Source of the DNA: Sphingomonas sp. BK580
GTDB lineage: Bacteria; Pseudomonadota; Alphaproteobacteria; Sphingomonadales; Sphingomonadaceae
Reading direction: 5' to 3'
Assembly (NCBI RefSeq): GCF_014194975.1
Contig: NZ_JACIAY010000007.1
Location: forward strand, 1-64,000
Length of the DNA stretch: 64,000 nt
In this document: positions 16,889 to 28,578 of the stretch, piece after piece
Numbering within the stretch: the first letter of the stretch is position 1
Layout: every line of letters starts with the position of its first letter
Program-made: the position numbers and the translations under genes
Notes under the pieces: generated by a model
Seen by the model: only the letters and a program-made list of their open reading frames with translations
Databases searched by the model: none
What the model was told of the DNA's origin: nothing

Positions 16889-17677
16889 ATGAACACCGAT
16901 CATCTGTTCCGGCTCGACGGCCGGGTCGCGCTCGTGACGGGGGGCAGCCGCGGCATCGGGCGGATGATCGCGGCGGGCTTCGTCGCGCAGGGCGCCACCG
17001 TCTACGTCTCGAGCCGAAAGGCCGAGGCGTGCGAGGAGACCGCCGCCGCGCTGGGCGACCGCTGTCACGCGCTGCCGATGGACGTGTCGACCGTTGAGGG
17101 CTGCCGCGCGCTCGCCGCGGCGCTGGGCGAGCGCGAGCAGCGGCTCGACGTCCTCGTCAACAACGCCGGCGCGGCCTGGGGCGTGCCGTTCACCGACTTC
17201 CCCGAGAGCGGCTGGGACAAGGTGATGGACCTCAACGTCAAGTCGCCGTTCTTCCTGACCCAGGCGCTGCATGCGCTGCTGCGTGCCGGGGCGGCGGCGC
17301 ACCCGCCCGCCAAGGTGATCAACATCACCTCGGTCGACGGGCTACGGCTCAACCCCTGGGAGACGTACAGCTATCAGGCGTCCAAGGCGGCGCTGATCCA
17401 TCTCACCCGACGTCTCGCGGCGCGGCTGGTGGAGGACGGCATCCACGTCAGCTCGATCGCGCCGGGCGCCTTCGCCAGCGAGATGAACCGCGCCGCGCGC
17501 GACCATGGCGACGCGGTGGCCAAGCGCATCCCGGCGCGGCGCATCGGCGAGGCGGAGGACATGGCGGGCACCGCGATCTTCCTTGCGTCGCGCGCGGGGG
17601 ACTATGTGGTGGGCGAGACGATCGCGGTCGATGGCGGGCTGGTCAACGCCTCGCTCGGCGGCGGGATCGACGCGTGA
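16889..17677 (+). CDS. short-chain dehydrogenase/reductase
   Basis: The protein is 262 aa, a classical SDR: cofactor motif TGGSRGIG near residue 17, NNAGAAWG, catalytic Ser in NITSVDG, and YxxxK as YSYQASK. The insertion between NITSVDG and the active Tyr (LRLNPWETYS) resembles gluconate 5-dehydrogenase/RhlG-like members. ATG 16889 follows AGGAGAGG. It may handle a hydroxyacyl or sugar-alcohol substrate; the adjacent acyl-CoA dehydrogenase favours acyl metabolism, but that is inference. An 8-bp inverted repeat (17763-17810) lies downstream. Confidence 0.9.
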   Translation: MNTDHLFRLDGRVALVTGGSRGIGRMIAAGFVAQGATVYVSSRKAEACEETAAALGDRCHALPMDVSTVEGCRALAAALGEREQRLDVLVNNAGAAWGVPFTDFPESGWDKVMDLNVKSPFFLTQALHALLRAGAAAHPPAKVINITSVDGLRLNPWETYSYQASKAALIHLTRRLAARLVEDGIHVSSIAPGAFASEMNRAARDHGDAVAKRIPARRIGEAEDMAGTAIFLASRAGDYVVGETIAVDGGLVNASLGGGIDA

Positions 17678-17883
17678 GCGGCGACGGCGCGACGCACATC
17701 CTCACGCACGACACGATCCCAGCCGGTCGGCTCCGACAGCGATCCAGCCCCTGACGATCGCATGTCGGGATCGCGCTTCCGGGACGCCGCCCCGAGGCGC
17801 CGTCCCGACACGCTCGGCCGCTACTCGACTCGATCGGCGATACCAAGGGCGGCGGGCGGAGGCGCGGCGACGTCGGCTCGTCC

Positions 17884-17909
17884 GGAACGCGCCTCCTTCC
17901 TCACCCGTT
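17884..17909 (+). promoter_or_regulatory. EcfG-type general-stress promoter (GGAAC-N17-CGTT)
   Basis: GGAAC at 17884-17888 and CGTT at 17906-17909 are separated by 17 nt. This exactly matches the alphaproteobacterial EcfG (sigma-EcfG/RpoE4) consensus. The -10 element ends 22 nt before the ATG of the 54-aa gene, leaving room for a short leader with AAGGAG. Confidence 0.75.
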
Positions 17910-17931
17910 TCACCGAAGAAGGAGACGCTGC

Positions 17932-18096
17932 ATGGACAAGGACGACACCAAGCCGACCGAGCTCACCGAGCGGCCCAACCTTTCCACCGAGCACCAGCGC
18001 GAGGGCGACGCGCGGCGCCCGAGCGACACGCTCGACAAGGGCCAACCAGTGGAGGAGACGATCCCGCGCAAGTCGTCGCTGCTCGGGAACGACTGA
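17932..18096 (+). CDS. 54-aa hydrophilic protein, probable general-stress gene
   Basis: This small gene encodes a highly charged, Pro/Thr/Glu/Asp-rich product starting MDKDDTKPTEL and ending SSLLGND, with no hydrophobic segment; it is likely disordered. AAGGAG lies 7 nt before ATG 17932. A perfect EcfG-type promoter (17884-17909) is immediately upstream, so expression should rise in the general stress response or stationary phase. I recognise no family. Small hydrophilic proteins under EcfG control are common in this group and often have unknown roles in desiccation or osmotic stress. Confidence 0.72.
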   Translation: MDKDDTKPTELTERPNLSTEHQREGDARRPSDTLDKGQPVEETIPRKSSLLGND

Positions 18097-18308
18097 TTCG
18101 ACTTCCGCCGGTGCTGACGCCCAGCCGGCGCCGATGTCGCAGCAGGACATGTTCACGCCGCGGCGCAGCAACGTTCCGGACATGTAGCGGAGATCCGGAG
18201 AAATAACCGGGTACGCGGGCACGACATAGTGTTTCCCGGCGCGCGTCGGCGTTGACCCGATGCTGCGTCGCAACCGACAGCGGGAGCCCCGCTCTCGGAG
18301 ATCGACGC

Positions 18309-18587
18309 ATGATCCATTATCTGGTCGACACGCACCACGACGAGCCGCTCAGTTGGCGTGACGTCGAGGCGCTGCCGCTGGCGATGTTCGCGCTCCTGCT
18401 GGTGATCGCGGTGGCGCGGATGCAGCAGGAGCTCGCACCCGCGCTGTCGGGCGAGTTCGTCAAGGCGCTGGCGCTGGTCTTCCTGCTCGGCGCGCGCAAG
18501 CTGCTGGGCGACATCATCGCGCGCGCCGACGATCGCGACGCGGCGGTGGCGATGGAGGCCGCGCTCGGGGCAGTGCCCGCCGAATGA
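18309..18587 (+). CDS. small membrane protein coupled to bestrophin
   Basis: The 92-aa product has two hydrophobic segments (about residues 24-40 and 54-70, including FALLLVIAVA and ALALVFLLGA) and charged ends, with no family I recognise. ATG 18309 is chosen; the stop overlaps the bestrophin ATG in an ATGA, so the two are translationally coupled and may form one complex. It could be an accessory subunit or regulator of the channel. No strong ribosome-binding site is evident. Confidence 0.7.
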   Translation: MIHYLVDTHHDEPLSWRDVEALPLAMFALLLVIAVARMQQELAPALSGEFVKALALVFLLGARKLLGDIIARADDRDAAVAMEAALGAVPAE

Positions 18588-19474
18588 TCGTCGGACGCGC
18601 GCCGCGCATCAGGCAGACGCTCTACCCCGCCTGGCGAACCCTCGCCGTGCTGTTCGTGTGGGACTCCGCCGTCACTCTTTTCTACTACGCGTTGCCCTTC
18701 GCCGCGCCGGCGCTGCCGATCACGCTGTTCGGCACGGTGCTCGGGCTGTTTCTCGGCTTCCGCACCAACTCGGCCTATCAGCGCTGGTGGGAGGGACGAA
18801 CCTTGTGGGGGGCGATGATCAACGCCTCCCGCAGCCTCGCCCGCGCGGTGCTGGGCTTCGTGCCGGACGACAGTCCCGCCGCGGCGGCGATGAAGCGGCT
18901 GATCGTGCGGCGCCAGATCGCCTATGTCCACGCGCTGCGCTGCCAGTTGCGGCGGCAGGACCCCGCGCCCGAGATCGAGCGCCTGCTCGGCGCGGATGCC
19001 GCGGCCGAGGCGATGGCGCGCACCAACGCCGCCAACGCGCTGCTCGACGGCACCACGCGGATGATCGCCGAGATCCGCCGCGAGGGGCTGATCGACACGA
19101 TCCAGCAGACCCAGATCGAGCGCGTGATGGTCGACATCGCCAACGCGCAGGGCGGGATGGAGCGGCTCAAGAACACGCCGCTGCCGGCGCAGTACCGCAC
19201 CTTCCCGGTGTTCTTCGCCAAGCTGCTGTGCCTGCTGCTGCCGTTCGGGCTGGTCGAGACGCTGGAATGGGCGACCCCGGTCGGCTCGTCGGTGGCGGGC
19301 TTCATGTTCCTCGCCGGCCTGCAGGTGGCGGACGATCTGGTCGACCCCTTCGCCAACACCGTCCACGACGTGCCACTGAGCGCGATGTGTCGCACGATCG
19401 AGATCGATCTGCTCCAGGCCGCCGGCCACGACGCGCCCGCGCCGCTCCAGCCAGTACGGAACGTGCTGTGGTGA
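18584..19474 (+). CDS. bestrophin-family anion channel protein
   Basis: The protein is 296 aa and matches the bestrophin/UPF0187 family: an N-terminal transmembrane pair (LFVWDSAVTLFYYALP, TLFGTVLGLFLGFRTNSAYQRWWEGR), a helical cytoplasmic middle and a second hydrophobic part (FFAKLLCLLLPFGLVE). It ends with the acidic DDLVDPFANTVHDVPL stretch typical of the family. Bacterial homologues form pentameric ion channels in the inner membrane. The RWWEGR and DPF motifs are well kept. It overlaps the upstream small membrane gene by 4 nt. Ion selectivity cannot be inferred here. Confidence 0.9.
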   Translation: MIVGRAPRIRQTLYPAWRTLAVLFVWDSAVTLFYYALPFAAPALPITLFGTVLGLFLGFRTNSAYQRWWEGRTLWGAMINASRSLARAVLGFVPDDSPAAAAMKRLIVRRQIAYVHALRCQLRRQDPAPEIERLLGADAAAEAMARTNAANALLDGTTRMIAEIRREGLIDTIQQTQIERVMVDIANAQGGMERLKNTPLPAQYRTFPVFFAKLLCLLLPFGLVETLEWATPVGSSVAGFMFLAGLQVADDLVDPFANTVHDVPLSAMCRTIEIDLLQAAGHDAPAPLQPVRNVLW

Positions 19475-19857
19475 CGCGCGGTGACCGCGGTGGCCGCGCG
19501 GCCGACCGAGGGGACGCTGCGGATGAGCGAGACGCATTCGCCGCGCCGTCGACCGCGCGCACGCTCCGCGCCGCCAGCCAGCCCGGTGCGCCGCCAGCGC
19601 ATGCGGCCGGTCGTCATCTTGGCGACGGCGCGGATCCATGACCATTGACCTCGCCGCTCGATCGCTGGCGCCAGCATGTCCGGACTTCCGCCCGCGCGGG
19701 AACGACGGAGGGACGGAGGCGAGTAGAGGACTTGATCCACCTGCCCGCTGCCCACGCGCCGCCGACGGCCCCTTCGCCATCTGTGAGCGAAGCAGTGGGA
19801 GGCTTCTGTTGCCCGGTGCCTCCCGTACCGCTGGAATCCCCTTCTGTTGCCCGGTGG
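19475..19857. other. 383-nt gap between bestrophin and tmRNA
   Basis: No convincing gene lies here. A 41-codon Arg-rich reading frame at 19523-19648 has a passable GAGGGG signal but no recognisable product. The right end contains two copies of a 16-bp repeat next to the tmRNA 3' side. The rest shows no structure I can name. Confidence 0.55.
19803..19856. repeat. 16-bp direct repeat beside tmRNA
   Basis: CTTCTGTTGCCCGGTG occurs at 19803-19818 and again at 19841-19856, 38 nt apart, on the plus strand. Read in the tmRNA direction (minus) the copies follow the coding piece, so they may belong to its 3' processing or termination zone. No T-run is present. Confidence 0.6.
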
Positions 19858-20130
19858 GGTCCGACCGCGCTTTCTTGGTGTAACGTCAGGCCGTTAGGCC
19901 GTCAGTTACGCCGCAATCGCGAGTGCTTCGTTGTCGTTGGCACTTGTGTAATGGGCCGTTGCGGTGGTCCCATTCCGAGCGAAAACAGCGCTTTTCAACA
20001 CACGTCGATCCTGGTTCGGCCCCGTCAGCGCGGCTGCGTGCAGCCGCGATGGTGGAGCCGCCGGGTACTGCCCCCGGGTCCGCTGCGCCTATTGTACGCC
20101 GCAGTTTATCGCCATAGCCGGGTAGAACCC
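19858..20130 (-). ncRNA. ssrA: two-piece (circularly permuted) transfer-messenger RNA
   Basis: Read leftward, the acceptor piece comes first and ends in GGCTCCACCA at 20050. A 26-nt intervening hairpin (20049-20024) follows, then the coding piece starting GGGGCCGAA at 20023. This is the alphaproteobacterial permuted layout. The 5' GGGGCCG pairs with CGGCTCC to form a 7-bp acceptor stem whose third pair is G-U, the alanine identity element. The T-arm loop GGCAGTA lies in the acceptor piece. The tag frame at 19941-19906 encodes ANDNEALAIAA then TAA. tmRNA rescues stalled ribosomes and tags the nascent chain for proteolysis. Outer ends are approximate; TATATG at 20145-20140 is a likely -10. Confidence 0.93.
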
Positions 20131-20183
20131 GACGTGACTCATATAGGCCGACGCTCGTCGCGGGAAAAGCCCCGGATGGCCAT

Positions 20184-20212
20184 TTGCCCGCCACAATATC
20201 CCTGTATATACT
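20184..20212 (+). promoter_or_regulatory. promoter of the Rrf2 gene, start site at or next to the ATG
   Basis: TTGCCC (20184-20189) and TATACT (20207-20212) are 17 nt apart. The -10 box ends 5 nt before the ATG at 20218, so the mRNA is expected to be leaderless. ATATC (20197-20201) and GATAT (20215-20219) form a dyad around the -10, a possible autoregulatory Rrf2 site. Confidence 0.6.
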
Positions 20213-20217
20213 GCGAT

Positions 20218-20649
20218 ATGCTCACCCAGCGGTCCCGTTACGCCCTTCGCTCCATGCTGTTCCTGGCGGGCGCGCCGGCCGGATCGCCGCCGATCCCGAT
20301 GACCCGGATCGCCGCCGAGGCCAACGTCCCGCGCAAGTTCCTCGAGCTGATCCTCGCCGACCTGCGCGACGCCGGCCTGCTCCACAGCCATCGCGGCAAG
20401 ATGGGCGGCTATGTCCTGTCGCGCCCGGCGCATCTGATCTCGCTCGGCGAGGTGATCCGCGTGATCGAGGGGCCGCTCGCGCTGGTGCCCTGCGTCAGCC
20501 GCACTGCCTATCGCTCGTGCAAGGACTGCAAGAGCGAGGCCGAGTGCGCGATCCGCCACGCCATGATGCGCGTGCGCGACGAGACCGCGCGCATCCTCGA
20601 CGGCACCAGCCTGGCCGACGCCACCGCGAACCAGCTCGCCGCGGCCTGA
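20218..20649 (+). CDS. Rrf2-family transcriptional regulator
   Basis: The protein is 143 aa and starts MLTQRSRYALRSMLFLA, the Rrf2 winged-helix N-terminus, with IAAEANVPRKFLELILADLR as recognition region and GGYVLSRPAHLISLGEVI as wing. The C-terminal half has four cysteines (PCVSRTAYRSCKDC...EC), arranged unlike IscR, which may bind an Fe-S cluster or sense redox. It is divergent from the tmRNA gene. The promoter sits so close to ATG 20218 that translation is probably leaderless; no Shine-Dalgarno sequence is seen. Family firm; the signal sensed is unknown. Confidence 0.9.
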   Translation: MLTQRSRYALRSMLFLAGAPAGSPPIPMTRIAAEANVPRKFLELILADLRDAGLLHSHRGKMGGYVLSRPAHLISLGEVIRVIEGPLALVPCVSRTAYRSCKDCKSEAECAIRHAMMRVRDETARILDGTSLADATANQLAAA

Positions 20650-20675
20650 GGCCGGCGCGCGCGCGTGCCCCTATT

Positions 20676-20772
20676 GCGTCATCCCCGCGCAGGCGGGGAT
20701 CCAGAAGCGCTGACGTCGCGCCTCTTACCGCACCGTCCGCGCGTCTAGGTTCCCGCCTGCGCGGGAATGACG
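20676..20772. repeat. paired REP-like palindromes (CGTCAT class)
   Basis: A unit beginning GCGTCATCCCCGCGC (20676-20702) and its inverted partner ending GCGGGAATGACG (20749-20772) flank a 46-nt spacer. Each unit is itself a hairpin, and the pair can fold into one long stem. It lies between the Rrf2 gene and ligA. Confidence 0.8.
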
Positions 20773-20784
20773 AAGTATGGGTAA

Positions 20785-22992
<2,208 letters not shown>

Positions 22993-23038
22993 GGGGGATG
23001 ATGAGCGGTGCTGCTCGCTCGCGCACCCTATTCTGGGA

Positions 23039-23119
23039 CGTGCTCCTGCGCACGCAGGAGCCCGAAGCCACCGGCGATGCCGCTCGACGCCCTGGGCTCC
23101 CGCGTGCGCGGGAGCACGA
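23039..23119. repeat. paired REP-like palindromes (GTGCTC class)
   Basis: GTGCTCCTGCGCACGCAGGAG at its left end and CTCCCGCGTGCGCGGGAGCAC at its right end are each near-perfect hairpins facing one another about 37 nt apart. The left unit is almost identical to that at 45569. It fills part of the 358-nt ligA-ftsH gap. Confidence 0.8.
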
Positions 23120-23164
23120 TGGAGCGCGATGGGAAGGGCCGCGGCCTAGCGGCCCAAGGAGGGT

Positions 23165-23260
23165 CGTCATCCCGGACTTGTTGCGGGATCCACCCGCCCG
23201 CGAACCTGCGGGCGCATGGGTGTGCGGCGCGGTGGATCCCGGAACCAGTTCGGGACGACG
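23165..23260. repeat. paired REP-like palindromes (CGTCATCCCGGAC subclass)
   Basis: One unit begins CGTCATCCCGGACTTG (23165-23193), the other ends CAGTTCGGGACGACG (23231-23260). The spacer contains a further CCCGC/GCGGG hairpin. It directly follows the 23039 element, giving two different repeat classes in tandem. It may insulate the convergent ligA and ftsH transcripts. No coding signal lies elsewhere in 22993-23350. Confidence 0.75.
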
Positions 23261-23350
23261 GAAGGTAGGTGGAAAGGCCGCACCTTCCCTCCCCCAAAAA
23301 GAAAGGGCGACCCGCAGGCCGCCCTCCCCGTCTCCTCGCTCGTGAGCGCC

Positions 23351-25333
<1,983 letters not shown>

Positions 25334-25355
25334 CGGGTACCTTTCCAACGAACAC

Positions 25356-25383
25356 AATGTAAGCCACGACGGGTTAATGGCAA
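25356..25383 (-). promoter_or_regulatory. candidate ftsH promoter
   Basis: TTGCCA (25383-25378) and TACATT (25361-25356) on the minus strand are 16 nt apart, giving a start near 25350 ahead of ATG 25333. The spacer crosses an AT-richer stretch. It would let ftsH be expressed independently of tilS. It is a visual consensus match only. Confidence 0.45.
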
Positions 25384-25397
25384 TGGAACAGCGTCGG

Positions 25398-26396
25398 TCA
25401 GAGTGATCGACGCGGCGGTGCTACGTGAAAAATCCAGCCGTACGCGCGCACTTCTACCTTGATGCCGGCGTGAACCGCGCCGCGCCGTGCCTCGAGCGCG
25501 TCGAGCAGTGGCTCGATATTGGACGAATCGGTGAACGCGGGCCGGGCGATCGCGCGCTCCGCCCGAATCGCGTGGAGCGCGCGGCGGAGCAGGCGGCGGC
25601 GCAGCTCGCGCGGCTCGTCGGCGATCGCCAGCGGCCGGTCGGGCCCGTGCCAGCGCGCTGCCCAGAGCGAGTCGGCTTGTCGCGCGATCACCTCCTCTGC
25701 CTCGGCGAGATAGCCGGCCGCGGCGGCGAGCGCCGCCGGGTCGAGCGCCGGCGTGGCGGCGAGCGCGGCCCGGACGCGGGTGCGATCGTGTCGCGGGTCG
25801 GCGTTGGAGGGGTCGTCGACGAACGGGGCGCCCGATGCCTCCACCAGCGCGCGCAGCTCGGCGCGCCGCCACGCGAGCAGCGGGCGCAGCAGCAGCGTCG
25901 CGCCCTCGCGCCGCGCTGCCCGGATCGCGCTCAGTCCGGTGAGCCCCGAGGCGCGGTTGAGCCGCATCAGCAGCGTCTCCGCCTGGTCGTCGGCGTGGTG
26001 CGCGGTGAGCAAAGCGTCGACCCGCTCGCGTGCGGCCCAGCCGGTCAGCGCGGCGTACCGCGCCTCGCGCGCGCGCCGCTGGAGCGAGCTGCCGACGATC
26101 GGCGTCGCGGGGACGAGCGTGGCGTGCGGCACGCGGAGTCGCTCGCACAGCGCAGAGACCATCGCCGCCTCGTCGGCACCGGCGGGGCGGAGCCGGTGGT
26201 CGACCGTCGCCGCGACCACCTCGCCCGGCCGAGCCGCGGCAGCGAGCAGCAGCAGCGCGACCGAGTCGGGTCCGCCCGATACCGCCACGCCGACCCGGCC
26301 GACGCGCTCGACCGCCGCCACGCCGTGCGCGCGCGCCAGCCCGCGGCGCAGGTCGTCGCCGAAGCGCGCCACCGCCGCCGCGGGCAGCGGCGTCAC
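25398..26396 (-). CDS. tilS: tRNA(Ile)-lysidine synthase
   Basis: The protein is 332 aa. TilS adds lysine to C34 of the tRNA-Ile CAU anticodon, making it read AUA. The PP-loop SGGPDS lies near residue 29 ([17 protein letters not shown]), followed by [26 protein letters not shown] and [15 protein letters not shown]. The C-terminal substrate domain is short, as in other alphaproteobacteria. GTG 26396, 7 nt after the cpoB stop, is the best start; earlier codons would overlap cpoB. It belongs to the leftward cpoB-tilS-ftsH group. Confidence 0.92.
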   Translation of the reverse strand: MTPLPAAAVARFGDDLRRGLARAHGVAAVERVGRVGVAVSGGPDSVALLLLAAAARPGEVVAATVDHRLRPAGADEAAMVSALCERLRVPHATLVPATPIVGSSLQRRAREARYAALTGWAARERVDALLTAHHADDQAETLLMRLNRASGLTGLSAIRAARREGATLLLRPLLAWRRAELRALVEASGAPFVDDPSNADPRHDRTRVRAALAATPALDPAALAAAAGYLAEAEEVIARQADSLWAARWHGPDRPLAIADEPRELRRRLLRRALHAIRAERAIARPAFTDSSNIEPLLDALEARRGAVHAGIKVEVRAYGWIFHVAPPRRSL

Positions 26397-26403
26397 GTTC
26401 AGC

Positions 26404-27288
26404 TCACTTGCACTTGGCGGCGGTGCGCGCCTTGGCGACATCGGCCTTGAGCCCGGGCGAGATCTTGTCGCCATAGACATCGGTCAGCTCGCCATAGACC
26501 TTGCAGGCGTCCGCGGGCTTGTCGAGCTTGAGCAGCGCGGTGCCGAGATAATAGAGGCTGTCGGGCGCGCGCTCGCCGTCGGGGAATTTCTTGTAATTGT
26601 CGTAGAAAGCGATCGACGCCAGGCTCGGCTTGCCCTCGTCGAGATAGGCGCGGCCGAGCAGGTTCTGCGCGAAGCTGGCGCGGCGGTGCTTGGGGTAGGT
26701 GGCCACCACCTTCTTCAACTGCGCCTCGGCCGCGGGATAGTCGCGCGACTGCCACAGGCGGTAGCCGGCGAGATAGGCGTCCTCGGCGGGGTCGGCGCTG
26801 CTCGGCGCGGCGGCCCCGGCGGCCGCGCCGCCGTTCACCGGCTCCGGCGCCTGCGGCACCGTCACTGCGGGGCCACCAGCGGCGTCCGCACCCGGCGTCG
26901 GCGCGGGCGCGACCGGCTGGGTCAGCTTGGCGTCGGTCGCCTTGCGATAATCCTCGAACTGCTGCTCGAGCTGGCGCAGCTTGTACTGGGTCTGCTCGAT
27001 CTGCCCGGTCATGCTCGCCATCTGCTGCTCGAGCGAGGTGACCCGCGCGGTGATGTCGGTCAGCGCGCTGGTGGCCGGCACCCCCGCGGCGTCGACCGGC
27101 GCGGTCGAGGGCGCGATCTGCGGCTCCACCATCGCGCCGACGCCGCCGGGAAACACCTTCCGCTGCACCGCGCGCATCTCCGCCTCGAGCTTGCCGACGC
27201 GACCCTCGATCTGCGCCGCCGCCGGCGTCGCGATCGATCCCGCCACCACCAGCGCCAGCGCGCTGCCCGCCATCCACTTGGTCATCAT
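26404..27288 (-). CDS. cpoB: cell division coordinator CpoB / YbgF
   Basis: The protein is 294 aa and periplasmic. A signal peptide ends near ATPAAAQ. A coiled-coil trimerisation segment with Glu/Gln-rich helices (residues about 27-155) and a Pro/Ala linker precede TPR repeats (about 195-290, including YLAGYRLWQSRDYPAAEAQL and ASIAFYDNYKKFPDGE). CpoB links outer-membrane constriction by Tol-Pal with septal peptidoglycan synthesis. Two adjacent ATGs (27288, 27285) are possible. In many genomes it follows pal; here the upstream gene is RodZ-like after a 294-nt gap, so the tol-pal genes must be elsewhere. Confidence 0.92.
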   Translation of the reverse strand: MMTKWMAGSALALVVAGSIATPAAAQIEGRVGKLEAEMRAVQRKVFPGGVGAMVEPQIAPSTAPVDAAGVPATSALTDITARVTSLEQQMASMTGQIEQTQYKLRQLEQQFEDYRKATDAKLTQPVAPAPTPGADAAGGPAVTVPQAPEPVNGGAAAGAAAPSSADPAEDAYLAGYRLWQSRDYPAAEAQLKKVVATYPKHRRASFAQNLLGRAYLDEGKPSLASIAFYDNYKKFPDGERAPDSLYYLGTALLKLDKPADACKVYGELTDVYGDKISPGLKADVAKARTAAKCK

Positions 27289-27426
27289 AGTCAGTCCCCG
27301 GTGCGCACCTATCGCACCTCTCTATAGAAGCGAGCTGTCGCCACGGTGAAGCGCGGCATGGTCTCAGTCGCGAGAGCGCCGGCACCCGCTACTCCGACGC
27401 GCGCCCCTCGTCACCAACCCGCCGCC

Positions 27427-27443
27427 CCCGGACTTGCTCCGGG
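27427..27443. repeat. small hairpin of the GGACTTG REP class
   Basis: CCCGGACTTGCTCCGGG is a 17-nt hairpin, matching the unit core at 23165-23193. A GC-rich dyad around CGCACGCC/GGCGTGCG follows. Together they occupy the 294-nt gap between the RodZ-like gene and cpoB, where no coding signal is evident. Confidence 0.45.
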
Positions 27444-27582
27444 ATTCATCTTCCCGCGCACGCCGCGGTGGTGGCGTGCGCGGCACCGCGTACCCCGGAT
27501 CACGTACGGTGTGATGACCGCGCGGCGAGGCGGTGCCTCCGATCGCTCGCGCGACCCTGGTGCTGGTCCGAGCACCCGACCC

Positions 27583-28464
27583 TCATCGTGCGACGTCGCG
27601 GAACGCCGCGAGCTGGCCCGCGTCGCCCCGCGCCGTCGTCGTGTTCGCGGCGGTCGCCGGCGGGGTGGTGCTCGCGCTCGGCGCCGGGGCGGGCAGGCCG
27701 CGCGCGGCGAGCGCCTCGGCGCTGATGCCGACGTCCTTGATCGCGCGCTTGCCATCCCCGAGCGGCGCGACCTCGCGGCCGTCGACCGTCACGGTGAGCT
27801 GGTCGGGGCGGCCGACGTTGATCATCGGACGGTCGGTGCCCGCGGGCACCTCGAACGACTGGCCCGGCTTCATCGTGCCCTCGAATAGGCGCTGCTTGGC
27901 GCCGTCATACACGCGCATCCACACCTCGGTGCGCGCGGTCAGCACCACCTTGCCGGTGGCGGCGGGGGTCGGCGCGGGCGGCGGCACCTCCTTGCTGGAG
28001 GCGACCTGCGCGCTCGGCGTCGCCTCGGGCGCCTGCTCGGTGGTGCCGCGGAACATGCCGGTGGAGAGCCACAGCACGCCCAGCACCAGCACCGCCAGCG
28101 CGAGCCCGGCGGCGACGATCACCAGCCCGCGCGAGGGCGCGCGCGACGGGTCGGCGATCTCCTCGATATGGTGCTGGCGCAGCGGCATCGCGCCGCGCGC
28201 GAGCTCGCCGCGGATGGCGCGGCCGACGTCGGCCTGGTCGAGCCCGACGGCGCGGGCATAGGCGCGCGCGAAGCCCGAGGCGTAGGTGGGCGAGGGCAGC
28301 AGGTCGAGCCGGTCCATCTCGAGCGCCTCTAGGAAGCGCTGCGTCACGCGCGTGCGCGCCGCGACCTCGGCGAGCGACAGCCCCTGCGCCTCGCGCGCCG
28401 CGCGCAGCCGCGCGCCGACGGAGCCGGGCGCCGGTGCCTGTGCGGGTAGCTCGCCGTCGCTCAT
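27583..28464 (-). CDS. RodZ-like HTH-transmembrane protein (DUF4115)
   Basis: The protein is 293 aa. The N-terminal Xre/RodZ-type helix-turn-helix (about residues 16-80: GARLRAAREAQGLSLAEVA, TRFLEALE-like region, YASGFARAYARAVGL) binds MreB in RodZ. One transmembrane segment follows (LVIVAAGLALAVLVLGVLWL), then a Pro/Ala linker and a periplasmic DUF4115 domain (TEVWMRVYDGAKQRLFEGTMKPGQSF). It should help position the elongation machinery. ATG 28464 is used. It lies between ptsP and cpoB on the same strand, the usual sphingomonad arrangement. Confidence 0.87.
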   Translation of the reverse strand: MSDGELPAQAPAPGSVGARLRAAREAQGLSLAEVAARTRVTQRFLEALEMDRLDLLPSPTYASGFARAYARAVGLDQADVGRAIRGELARGAMPLRQHHIEEIADPSRAPSRGLVIVAAGLALAVLVLGVLWLSTGMFRGTTEQAPEATPSAQVASSKEVPPPAPTPAATGKVVLTARTEVWMRVYDGAKQRLFEGTMKPGQSFEVPAGTDRPMINVGRPDQLTVTVDGREVAPLGDGKRAIKDVGISAEALAARGLPAPAPSASTTPPATAANTTTARGDAGQLAAFRDVAR

Positions 28465-28578
28465 TCTTCTCTCCGCCCCGCGCCCACAGCGTTCATGCGG
28501 GCGTGCGTTCGTGTTCCAAACACGAGCAACAGTGTCAACAGAGGGGCTTCACCCGATTCGACTCGATTCGTCGCGACC

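Noticed and set aside
19523..19648. 41-codon Arg/Pro-rich frame after bestrophin
   Set aside because: It has a passable GAGGGG signal, but composition is what random GC-rich DNA gives and no family or promoter supports it.
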